Shown here: positions 25,301 through 32,648 of the stretch, in pieces
How the letters are laid out: every line of letters starts with the position of its first letter
Numbering within the stretch: position 1 is the stretch's first letter
NCBI RefSeq assembly: GCF_024198255.1
Contig: NZ_JAJVKW010000003.1
Span: 806,001 to 870,000 of the forward strand
Source of the DNA: Myxococcus guangdongensis
GTDB lineage: Bacteria > Myxococcota > Myxococcia > Myxococcales > Myxococcaceae
Length of the DNA: 64,000 bases
Direction of reading: 5' to 3'
The notes under the pieces: model-generated
What the model saw: the letters and a program-made list of their open reading frames with translations, nothing else
What the model was told of the DNA's origin: nothing
The model's database searches: none
Program-made: the position numbers and the translations under genes

Positions 25301-28300
25301 TCGGATTCCTGGCGGGAATCATCGGCACCGTGAGTGGCCTGGGCGTGGTGATGCTCCTGTCGGCCGGAGCCATCGCCGTGGTGTCGCGCACGTTCCCCCT
25401 CGCGCGGCCCCTGGCGGTGTTCCTCGCGGCCTTCGCGCTGCTGCCGGACATGGGGCGCTCGTTCTCGCCCTGGGGCGGGCTGATGACGCCGGCGATGTCC
25501 ATGGGGGCGTTCATCCTCTGGGCCCTGGGGTCCTCACTCAGCGCGGCGCGCTGGGGACGCAGCCCGAGCACCACCGTCGCGGCGCTCGTGGCGTGGACCT
25601 TCCCCTTCTTCGCCGTCGTGGAGGCGAAGTCCTGGCAGGAGAACTCCTTCATCCTCGCCACGGCCTTCGCCGCGCTGCTCACGGCGCGAGCCATGCCCGC
25701 GGGGCTCAGTGTCGGGGTGGCCGCGCTGTACGCCACCAGCGGCCTGTACTCCACGGGGCCGATGGCGCTGTTGGGCCTGGCCACGGTGCTCGCCGTCCTC
25801 GCGGTGCTCGAGGAGGTCCCCGCGGTGCTGAGGGTGGGCGCCGGTGGCCGCCGCTACGCGATGGTGGCGACGGTGGCCTCCGCGCTGGTGATGGTCATCA
25901 CCGTGGTGCGCTGGGATGACGGGCACCCGGCCTGGATGGCCGCGGGCGCCATGGTGCTGCCGCTGTTGTGGACGCGCGCCACGCGCCTGCCCTACTTCGC
26001 GTGCCTGGGGGTACCCCTCTGCTTCGTGGGCTTCCTGGCCATGGGTGGGGACACGCCCACGTGGGCGTATGCGCTGCCGCTGCTGTCGTTGGCCGTGACT
26101 CGCGCCGTGGAGCATGTGCCCGGCTTCAGCGCCCTGCTGCTGCGCTCGAACGAGGTGGAGGTCCGCAATCGGCTGTCCCTGGGCATGCAGGTCAGCCTCG
26201 CGCTGCTCACGCCGGTGGTGCTGCTGACGTCGTGGATGGGGCCGCTGCCGGTGTACTTCCTCACGGCGTCGCTGGCGCTGATGCCCGGGCCCATGCCGTT
26301 CCTGCGCGTGTGCGGCGCCTCGCTGCTGCTCATCGCCGTGCCCGAGGCGCGGCCCGTCGTCACCGTCCTCCTGCTCGCGCTCGCGCTGGCCGAGCACCAT
26401 GTGGCGCCGAAGCTCTGGGCCTTCTTCCGCAGTCCGCCAGACGCGCAGCTGCGTCAGGCCTCCGTCATCACCGCGCTGGTCATCGGCGTGTTGCCCGTCC
26501 TGGAGGACCCGTCACCGACGAAGCTCGCGGGTCTCGCGGGCGTGGTCGCCGCGTCCGCGTTCCTCCTGTCCTTGCGGTGGCTGCTGGTGCCGTCGCTCCT
26601 GGTGCTCTCGCTCGCGTGCGTGGGTCGGACGGAGTCGCTCCAGTTCCTGGAGTGGCGGCCCGAGGCGGGGCTGCCCATCGTCGCCCTGGCGCTGGGCGCC
26701 GCCGTGTTGTCCGCCTTCTGCCAGTCCGGGGGTGTGCAGCGCTCGCTCGACCAGGGGGTGAATCGGCTGACGCCTGGACTGGGCGGCACGTGGAGCGAGC
26801 CGTTGTGGGCGGGGAGCGCGGGCGTGCTGGGCCTGCTGCTCGTGTCGAGGCTCGTGGACGCGGGGCCCGGAGCGCTCGCGCCGCACGTGGCGCTGGGGGC
26901 CGGGGCGGCGTCGCTGGTGTTGATGGCGACGCGTGAGCGGTGGATGGCGAACGTGGCCACCGCGCTCCTCGGCCTGTCGCTGGTGGCGGCGGTGCCCTTC
27001 GTGTGGCTGCCCGCCGCTGTCAGTGGCGCGGGCCTGGTGCTGTGCGTGGCGGGCCTGGTGCTGGACGCGCGTGGGGTGCGCGTGGGCGCGGCCCTGCACC
27101 ATGGCGGCTGGGTGATGGCGCTGTTGTCGTTGTCGGCGCTGCGCGAGCTGCGGCACGTCGGGACTCCGATGTGTTTCTTGTTCGGTCTGGGCGCGGCGTG
27201 GACGGTGGTGTGGCGGCGGCGCGAGCGCGAGGCGGTGGGCTGGCTTGCGTCGCTCGTGGCGGTCCACGGCGTGATGATGCACCTGGGCGCGGTGTACTCC
27301 ACGGGGCGCGGCTCGGAGTTCATCCTCCCGTACCTCGGCGCGCTCAGCGCGCTGCTCGCCGCGCTCGCGCTGTTCGTGGCGGGCCGCGAGGTGCGCCGGG
27401 GCGTGGGGTTGGGCTTCACCGTCGTGGCGCTCATGGAGGTGATGTTCGGCCTGGGGTTGCTGGGGCCGCGGGGGGACGCGCTGCGCGAGGCGCTCGTCGC
27501 GTGTGGAGCGCTGGCGGTGCTGCTCTTCGCGCTGGTGCGCCACGCCTCCAGGGAGGAGGACGAGCCCGCCGCGTTCCTGGCCCAGGCGGTGCTCGCGCTG
27601 GGCTACCTGTCCATGCGCATGCTGGGGATGGGCGCGCAGCCGAACTCGGGTGACAGCCTGGCGGCGCTGGTGGGCGGCGCGCTCTTCACGGGCCTGTACT
27701 TCTTCGTGCAGCGCGAGGGTTCGGGGCTGGCCGTCTTCCGGCGGCCGGCGCTGTGGGGCGCGTACCTGTTCCCGATGGCGGGTCTGCTCTCCGCGCCGTG
27801 GAGCGAGCCCCTCCAGGTGGCCGCGCTGCTGGTGGGGCACGCCGCGCACTTCGCCGCGCTGGCCTCGCATCCGACGCGCCGGGGCTCGGCCTCGCTCGCG
27901 TCGGTGGTGGCCTTCAACGTCGCGCTCTTCCTGGTGTGGCAGGGCACGGGCCACGGCGAGCCGCAGTTCTACGTCATCCCCGCGGGCCTCTCGCTGCTCG
28001 CGCTGTTGCGCGTGTTCCGGGGCACCCTCGAGCAGGACACCTACGCGCGGCTGCGCGCGGTGGCTGTCACCGTCATCTACGTGGCGGGCGCATGGAAGCC
28101 GCTGATGTTCGACGATGGGGGGGCGATGCTCCTGTGCGTGTTCCTCTGCGTGGTGGGCGTGGGCTTCGGAATCGCGTTGCGCATCCGCTCCTACGTGTAC
28201 CTGGGCACCGCGTTCCTGGTGACGTGCGTGGCGGCGAACCTGGTGCGCTTCGGCATGAGGGACCACCGCGTCGCGGCGGCTTCGCTGTTCCTCATGGGCC

Positions 28301-28401
28301 TGTTCGTCATCGGCTCCATGGTGATGCTCAGCGCCCACCGTGCCGCACTCCTCCAGAGATACACCCGGGTCCGCGCACTGCTGTCCACCTGGGAGGGGTG
28401 A
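22318..28401 (+). CDS. Giant zinc-ribbon polytopic membrane protein
   Basis: 2,027 aa, not recognised as a characterised protein. The start has GGGGGAG 4 nt upstream. Residues 1-22 form a zinc ribbon (CPDC-x12-CALC). Residues about 95-405 are a low-complexity, Ala/Ser/Gly/Glu-rich region with 42-residue tandem repeats. From about residue 411 (WKPFLYESIMWFVGAFLVLSG) to the C-terminus there is a nearly unbroken run of hydrophobic helices, some 1,600 residues and probably several dozen membrane spans. The overall plan resembles DUF2339-type and related proteins but is much longer. No catalytic motif is evident. It stands alone, with its own promoter region at 22115-22317. Confidence 0.8.
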   Translation: MYCPDCRQERLGQFHQCALCGTAMTSRPRSELDAELAHVHFLLSELSRWDATEVPPNVRRFLSERYERQARILLSVLAESPAPANRVEPLRTAEAVAVGAPSRPGEGPTVVPDEGGVHAGATVLPVTATDAAASGSAHEAPWRSNEAVTHSVRDTGDSASVASGASVIREAGGGWGADATAQRSGESLASGAPAGGVWGAEEAAASGASVIRDAHGVSEVSPGSERPKAGLSWGEGASGPRSDASLANDASVIREAHDVSDVSPGSERPKTGLPWGEGASVPRPDASVASGASVMRDASGTWGSDGSASRADDAQGARGAAPSASGADASAAWRAEDASAASRDEAKREAERAARAESTRRPGPRVSPHARVSGAGAEAHPLPEDASAPSFEAPQPRGSTARFVEQASSWSRVWKPFLYESIMWFVGAFLVLSGLLYFVFERWAGMSSVSRSMAIFLATAGASAFFSIMGAVLGRREALRGPGRILGVIGSAAAPLAGIALSPTGFSDASLSGNLGPWWLTPALLVWAAIAAWFVRKPADAFDAPSRPFVQASLVVSILMMGLAPVAARLGGVALWLNLVPCVLFFLLSRRSASSPREGAALAFALAAPLYLLIAYAVRLHLALVHAGTPPEAGIYAPLVAFLLASAHRFRALPAERAADTLSLGVVSLQTMCLVAAIGAPPPTFFVTAAVITWTLLSLASGALHRLPWVYPAYAALYFSYATSGQLVPGPLRRLLDALKASLGYPVADRLPVQYGALTALPFVLAGVVLAVSRLWRGERTGQARDVAFAEVLLRCTAVAGVLFSFYGIAGPDARPALWSVLGMSVVCLGTGLLVDRFYLKAVGALLMLVVPALAIQVLSVEAASVVVGVLALGLSGVSLVCTARTRALVASVGGLLATAGFLMGLFSDFGFTPLAGAVLCGASMLLIAWSLRNAYAVAYAVLLAAALVPKLALQVSVTAMAFSLVFVALALAVVAERGRLLRQLSGVAVFYALFGFLAGIIGTVSGLGVVMLLSAGAIAVVSRTFPLARPLAVFLAAFALLPDMGRSFSPWGGLMTPAMSMGAFILWALGSSLSAARWGRSPSTTVAALVAWTFPFFAVVEAKSWQENSFILATAFAALLTARAMPAGLSVGVAALYATSGLYSTGPMALLGLATVLAVLAVLEEVPAVLRVGAGGRRYAMVATVASALVMVITVVRWDDGHPAWMAAGAMVLPLLWTRATRLPYFACLGVPLCFVGFLAMGGDTPTWAYALPLLSLAVTRAVEHVPGFSALLLRSNEVEVRNRLSLGMQVSLALLTPVVLLTSWMGPLPVYFLTASLALMPGPMPFLRVCGASLLLIAVPEARPVVTVLLLALALAEHHVAPKLWAFFRSPPDAQLRQASVITALVIGVLPVLEDPSPTKLAGLAGVVAASAFLLSLRWLLVPSLLVLSLACVGRTESLQFLEWRPEAGLPIVALALGAAVLSAFCQSGGVQRSLDQGVNRLTPGLGGTWSEPLWAGSAGVLGLLLVSRLVDAGPGALAPHVALGAGAASLVLMATRERWMANVATALLGLSLVAAVPFVWLPAAVSGAGLVLCVAGLVLDARGVRVGAALHHGGWVMALLSLSALRELRHVGTPMCFLFGLGAAWTVVWRRREREAVGWLASLVAVHGVMMHLGAVYSTGRGSEFILPYLGALSALLAALALFVAGREVRRGVGLGFTVVALMEVMFGLGLLGPRGDALREALVACGALAVLLFALVRHASREEDEPAAFLAQAVLALGYLSMRMLGMGAQPNSGDSLAALVGGALFTGLYFFVQREGSGLAVFRRPALWGAYLFPMAGLLSAPWSEPLQVAALLVGHAAHFAALASHPTRRGSASLASVVAFNVALFLVWQGTGHGEPQFYVIPAGLSLLALLRVFRGTLEQDTYARLRAVAVTVIYVAGAWKPLMFDDGGAMLLCVFLCVVGVGFGIALRIRSYVYLGTAFLVTCVAANLVRFGMRDHRVAAASLFLMGLFVIGSMVMLSAHRAALLQRYTRVRALLSTWEG
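22801..23215 (+). repeat. 126-bp tandem repeats inside the giant membrane protein gene
   Basis: Two full 126-bp units (22930-23055 and 23056-23181) are flanked by a partial unit starting 22801 and another starting 23182. Each encodes 42 residues opening (S/N)(G/D)ASVIR(D/E)A and containing SPGSERPK and WGEGAS. Period is an exact multiple of three, so the reading frame survives copy-number change. Confidence 0.85.
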
Positions 28402-28472
28402 CACTTCGAGTTCTTGGCGACAGGCCCCACCTGTGGGATTGAATGCGGCCGCCTTTGTTGGAGGGTCGTCGG

Positions 28473-29387
28473 TTGTCCAGTCCTCGCCTGCTCGCCATCG
28501 TTCCGCTGTGTGTCCTCATCGGCTGCGCCACCGTGCAGTCCCGCGACGTCGGGACGGCCCCGGAGGTGGTGCCTTCTCCCGCGGCGGAGTCCACCGGGCA
28601 GGGCACCCAGGTGCCCGCGTCCGACACGCCTCCGGCCGTGGCCCCCGAGGCTTCGTCCGCGAGCGAGGGGGTGACACCGGTGGTCGCGGAGGCACCTCGC
28701 GCGGAGCGTGCGCCCGCCGTCGTCGCCACCGTGATGTCCGAGGAGAAGGCCCGTCCGCTGGTGACGGGCGTCATCTCCGCCGCGCTGGAGGCCGTCGCGC
28801 TCGTCACGAGCCCGGGCACGGACTCCGCGGGCTTCTGGGACGCGTACCGCACGCCGATGCAGTTCGCGCGGCTCATCGTGTCGCGCTCCATGCAGCTCGT
28901 CGGTGAGCGCAACCTGGGTCGCTTGAGCCGGGGCATGCCGAACGACTGCTCGGGCTTCGTGCGGTTGGCGTATCTCTCCGCGGGCATCGACCTGGTGGCC
29001 CACGGCTTCCTCGCGGGGGAGAACGCCGTCTCCGCCATCTTCCGTCGCGCCACGCAGGGCGGCCGACTGCACCAGCACGCGCCGCGTCCGGGCGACCTCG
29101 TCTTCTTCCGCGAGACGTATGACCGCAACCGCGATGGTCGCCGCAATGACGGGATGACCCACATCGGCGTGGTGGAGGCGATTGGCGATGACGGCACCGT
29201 CACCTTCATCCACCGCGGGAGCAAGGGTGTGGCCCGCAGCCGCATGAACCTGGCCCATCCGGAGAAGCACCAGCTCACCCAGGGCGGCCCCGTGGTGAAC
29301 GACTTCCTTCGCCCGGCGAGCAAGGGCTTGCGCGCCTATGTCACCGGCGAGCTCTTCGTCTCCTATGCGTCTCCCGAGGGGCTGTAG
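28473..29387 (+). CDS. NlpC/P60-type lipoprotein, putative cell-wall endopeptidase
   Basis: 304 aa if translation starts at the TTG at 28473. GGAGGG lies 7 nt before it, and the product then begins with a clean lipoprotein signal (SSPRLLAIVPLCVLIGC). An ATG at 28443 is the alternative and has no SD. After a Pro/Ala/Ser-rich linker comes an NlpC/P60-like domain. The nucleophile is Cys in PNDCSGFVRLAY, the catalytic His in DGMTHIGVVEAI, and the third polar residue probably in FIHRGS. 'RPGDLVFF' is the typical strand between them. These enzymes cleave peptide stems of peptidoglycan. It may be outer-membrane anchored. Confidence 0.82.
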   Translation: MSSPRLLAIVPLCVLIGCATVQSRDVGTAPEVVPSPAAESTGQGTQVPASDTPPAVAPEASSASEGVTPVVAEAPRAERAPAVVATVMSEEKARPLVTGVISAALEAVALVTSPGTDSAGFWDAYRTPMQFARLIVSRSMQLVGERNLGRLSRGMPNDCSGFVRLAYLSAGIDLVAHGFLAGENAVSAIFRRATQGGRLHQHAPRPGDLVFFRETYDRNRDGRRNDGMTHIGVVEAIGDDGTVTFIHRGSKGVARSRMNLAHPEKHQLTQGGPVVNDFLRPASKGLRAYVTGELFVSYASPEGL

Positions 29388-29446
29388 ATTTCCAGTCGAT
29401 GTCCCGCACCCCGCGTGGCTTTGAAGCTCCGCGAGGTTGTTGCGTC

Positions 29447-29860
29447 ATGTCGGGCATGAGAATCGCCCTGCTGATTGGTGGTCTGTTGCTCGCCCCGGGC
29501 TGTGTCGTGCACTCGCGCTCGGAGCCGCGTCCCGGGCCCTCGCGGCCTCCGTCGCGTCCGGCCTCCATGTCCTACAAGGAGGCCGTGGACCGGGGCTTTG
29601 GTGAGTGCCGCTCGCGTCGTTACGATTGTCGTCTCAAGGAGGCGCACCTCACCGGTCGCGACGTCTGGAAGGTGAAGTTCGATGCCTCGGCGCCAGGCGC
29701 TCGCGGCCACCTGCACCTCGAATACGACGCCTTCTCCCGCAACCTGCTCAGGGTGGACGAGAAGGTGAAGGCGCGCAGGGACAGGCACGATGACTGGGAT
29801 GACGACCACCGTCACGGTCGCGGCAAGGACAAGAAGGGTCACGCCCACCGCGACGACTGA
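29447..29860 (+). CDS. Small lipoprotein with charged His/Asp-rich tail
   Basis: 137 aa from the ATG at 29447 (another in-frame ATG at 29456). The signal MRIALLIGGLLLAPGC has a lipobox. After a Pro/Arg/Ser linker comes a compact segment with two Cys (GECRSRRYDC) and alternating strands (DVWKVKFDAS, GHLHLEYDA). The tail is highly charged, HDDWDDDHRHGRGKDKKGHAHRDD, and could bind metal ions. No family recognised. It follows the NlpC/P60 gene by 59 bp in the same direction and ends at a terminator hairpin. Confidence 0.7.
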   Translation: MSGMRIALLIGGLLLAPGCVVHSRSEPRPGPSRPPSRPASMSYKEAVDRGFGECRSRRYDCRLKEAHLTGRDVWKVKFDASAPGARGHLHLEYDAFSRNLLRVDEKVKARRDRHDDWDDDHRHGRGKDKKGHAHRDD

Positions 29861-29866
29861 CGCGCG

Positions 29867-29894
29867 GGCCCGGGACACGATGCCCGGGCCTTCT
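29867..29894. terminator. Bidirectional hairpin terminator
   Basis: Perfect 8-bp stem GGCCCGGG (29867-29874) and CCCGGGCC (29883-29890), 8-nt loop, then TTCT. It fills the space between the convergent small lipoprotein gene and the kinase gene, so it can serve both. Confidence 0.65.
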
Positions 29895-32494
29895 CAGCCG
29901 CCCTTCTTGTTCAGCCGCTGCAGGGCCCGGTTCGCCTCGCCCTGACCGCAGTCTCCGCTCTTGCCGACCTCGAGCTCCGCGAGGCGGATGAGGGCGGGGA
30001 CGGCGTCCATGTTGCCCAGCACACCCAGCCTCCTCGCGGCGAGGCGGCGCAGCTCGCACTCCTTGGCCTCCAGCGCCTTGGCGTAGCCCGCGACGAGGTC
30101 GAACCCCTCGGTCTCCTTCGCGGCGTCCAGGTAGCGCACCGCGCCCCACTGCTTGATGGAGAAGTCGCTCTCCACCAGGTCGATGAAGTACGGACGCACG
30201 CGCTCCCGGGGGATGTTGCTCAGCAGCTTGCGCAACTCGTCGGAGTCCTTGCGGCCGTAGTCCTCCGCCAGCCCGTCGAGAATCGAGTCCTCCACGCCCG
30301 CGCGGCCCTCATCGTCCAGCGTGGCGAGCAGCACCCGCTCCTTGTCGTGGTTGCCGAGCGCGTGGTGCGTGGCTGCGAGCGCGCGTCGCACGGAGGCCTG
30401 CTTCTGCTCGTCGTTCGACGTCGCGTTCAACAGCGCGAGGGCCTCCTCCGTCCTGCCATCCTCCAGCAGCGACAGCGCCTTCACCGCGGGGCGGTTCAGG
30501 TGCCACACCCACGCTGCGACGAGCAGCAGGAGCACGCCCACCACCGCGCCCGCGTGCTTCGGCTTCGCGCGGGCCAGGGCCACGGTGGCCTGGGCGCGTG
30601 CCTTCAACTTCGCGGGCGTCAGCTCCTCGCGCAGCTTCGGGCCCGCCTCGCGCAGCGACTGTCGGGGCGAGAAGGCGCGCACGCGCTGGATGCGCTCACG
30701 GACCCGCTGGGTCAGCGAGGCCCAGGCCGCGCCCGTCCTGTGCAACGCGGGGGCGAAGTGCACCGCGAGCGCGTTCTGTTTCTCGAAGCGGCCACCGAAG
30801 GGCGGGCCCTCGGCCACGCGCAGGCAGCGGTACAACTGGAGCTGCTCCTCGCGGCCGGGCAGGGTGATGGAGCCACATGGCTCCACCTCCGCCTCGGCGC
30901 GGTTTCGCGCGAGATTCACGGCCTCCGTGAAGGTGACCTCGCCCGCGGCGGCGACGTGCTCCACCGTCTCCACCACCTCCATGGGCTCGCCCAGCACGGT
31001 GTCGGCGGTGAGCAGCACCTCGCCCGCGTGCAGGCACACGCGCACGTTCAGCCGCTCCTCGTCGGGCAGCGCCTGGTTGTGGCGCCACAGCTTGTCCTGC
31101 ATCGCCATGCCGCACAGCACCGCCGCGGTGGGCGAGCGGAACACCACCAGCAGCGCGTCGCCGCGCTTCTGCACCAGCCGTCCCTCGTGCTCCCTCACCA
31201 GCGGAATCAGCAGACGGTCATGCGTCTCCAGCATCCGCGCGTTCTCTTCGTGCGTCTGCCGGCTGGTGCGCTCGGTGAAGCCCTGGATGTCGGTGAGCAT
31301 CACCGTCAGGTTCTGCGGCTTCACCACGGAGTTGCTGCCGGACAGCGACGGGCCGCCCGAGGGCCGGGTTCCGAAGGCCGCCGTGCCCGTGCGCACCATT
31401 CCCGGAGGGAGGCTGTGCGCGCCCGAGGTCGCCACCGCGCCGTACGCGGCCGTGCCCTGGCTGATGCGCTGGGACGTGGCGGGCACCGGGGCGTCCGCGC
31501 CGCCGAAGACCGAGGTGCCGGTGGGGCCGGGCGTGGCGACCACAGGCGTCTCGCCCGTGCCGAAGACGGACGTGCCCGAGGGCGAGGTGAGGGTGGCGGG
31601 CATCCCGACATAGGCGGGCGTGCCCAGCCCCGGCGTCAGCGCGGAGAGCGAGGCGTGGGCCGCGGCGAGGGCATCCGCCAGTTCGTGCGCGCTCTGGGTG
31701 CGCTTGGCCGGGTTCTTCTCCAGCAGCTTCATCACCAGCGACAACAGGCCGATGTAGCGCGACAGCGACGGGGCGGCCCGGTCCAACGGCAGCGGCGCGT
31801 GCGAGGCGTGCTGCGCGAGGAAGTGACGCGCCTGGGGCCCGTCGAACGGCAGGCGCCCGGCGAGCACGCGGTAGATGAGCACGCCGAAGGTGTACAGGTC
31901 ACTGCGCGTGTCCACCTTCGCGCCCACCGCCTGCTCCGGCGACAGGTACTCGGGGGTGCCGAGCACCACGCCCACCTGACTGACGTTGCTCTGCGCGTCC
32001 GGCTCCACCAGCCGCGCGATGCCGAAGTCGAGCAGCCGCGCCTGCTCCCCGCGCGCGCCGGGGGAGATGAAGACGTTCTCCGGCTTCAGGTCGCGGTGGA
32101 TGATGCCCTTGTCGTGGATGGCGGCGAGGCCCTCCGCCAGCTGATGGAGCAGCGGCAGCGCGCGCCCCGGCGGCATGGGCCCCGGGGTGAGCACGTCGTA
32201 GAGGCTCTCGCCCTCCACGAACTCCATCACCAGACAGGCGTGATCGCCCGACTCGCCGAAGTCGACGATGTGGACGACGGCGGGGTGCTCGACGGCGGAG
32301 AGGAGGCGGGCCTCGCGCTTGAAGCGCTCGGCCATGCCGGGCTGGGCGTTGAGGTCGTGGTGAAGGACCTTGATGGCCACCTTGCGGCCCAAGGAGACCT
32401 GTTCACCCAGGTACACTTCCCCCATGCCGCCCGAGCCCAACGGACGGAGGACTCGGAAGCGACCGTCGAGGACGAGAGAGTCGGGAGCCAGCAC
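29894..32494 (-). CDS. Ser/Thr protein kinase with degenerate class III cyclase domain and membrane anchor
   Basis: 866 aa from the GTG at 32492-32494; upstream in-frame codons run through the divergent gene's promoter and are not conserved-looking. The kinase domain (residues ~1-270) has LGSGGMGEVY, catalytic Lys42 (VAIKVL), HRDLKPEN (133-140), DFG (156-158) and GTPEYLSPEQ. A Thr/Ser/Gly/Pro-rich linker follows. A class III nucleotide-cyclase-like domain has both metal-binding Asp (MLTDIQGFT, KRGDALLVVF). However, the segment expected to carry the catalytic Asn and Arg reads GEPMEVVETVE, so activity is doubtful. A single transmembrane helix (VVGVLLLLVAAWVW) and a periplasmic helical repeat region (HEAT/TPR-like) complete it. 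Divergent from the giant TPR gene, 154 bp apart. Confidence 0.88.
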   Translation of the reverse strand: MLAPDSLVLDGRFRVLRPLGSGGMGEVYLGEQVSLGRKVAIKVLHHDLNAQPGMAERFKREARLLSAVEHPAVVHIVDFGESGDHACLVMEFVEGESLYDVLTPGPMPPGRALPLLHQLAEGLAAIHDKGIIHRDLKPENVFISPGARGEQARLLDFGIARLVEPDAQSNVSQVGVVLGTPEYLSPEQAVGAKVDTRSDLYTFGVLIYRVLAGRLPFDGPQARHFLAQHASHAPLPLDRAAPSLSRYIGLLSLVMKLLEKNPAKRTQSAHELADALAAAHASLSALTPGLGTPAYVGMPATLTSPSGTSVFGTGETPVVATPGPTGTSVFGGADAPVPATSQRISQGTAAYGAVATSGAHSLPPGMVRTGTAAFGTRPSGGPSLSGSNSVVKPQNLTVMLTDIQGFTERTSRQTHEENARMLETHDRLLIPLVREHEGRLVQKRGDALLVVFRSPTAAVLCGMAMQDKLWRHNQALPDEERLNVRVCLHAGEVLLTADTVLGEPMEVVETVEHVAAAGEVTFTEAVNLARNRAEAEVEPCGSITLPGREEQLQLYRCLRVAEGPPFGGRFEKQNALAVHFAPALHRTGAAWASLTQRVRERIQRVRAFSPRQSLREAGPKLREELTPAKLKARAQATVALARAKPKHAGAVVGVLLLLVAAWVWHLNRPAVKALSLLEDGRTEEALALLNATSNDEQKQASVRRALAATHHALGNHDKERVLLATLDDEGRAGVEDSILDGLAEDYGRKDSDELRKLLSNIPRERVRPYFIDLVESDFSIKQWGAVRYLDAAKETEGFDLVAGYAKALEAKECELRRLAARRLGVLGNMDAVPALIRLAELEVGKSGDCGQGEANRALQRLNKKGG

Positions 32495-32648
32495 GCCGGG
32501 CGCATCTTGGCCGACTTCGCGGCGGCGCGCATGACGAACCGCACGGGGGCGGGCCTGGGGCCGCTCTGCCCCGCTGGCTGCCCCCCTGGCGGGGGATTGC
32601 CATAAATTTCGGGGGCTTGGGCACCGTGGTAGCGTCCGGGCTCCCGCG

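Noticed and set aside
26512..28404. Long minus-strand open frame opposite the end of the giant membrane protein gene.
   Set aside because: His/Arg/Gln-rich composition and complete overlap with a well-supported plus-strand membrane protein mark it as an antisense shadow; similar frames elsewhere (for example 22111-24432, 45431-47419) were dropped for the same reason.
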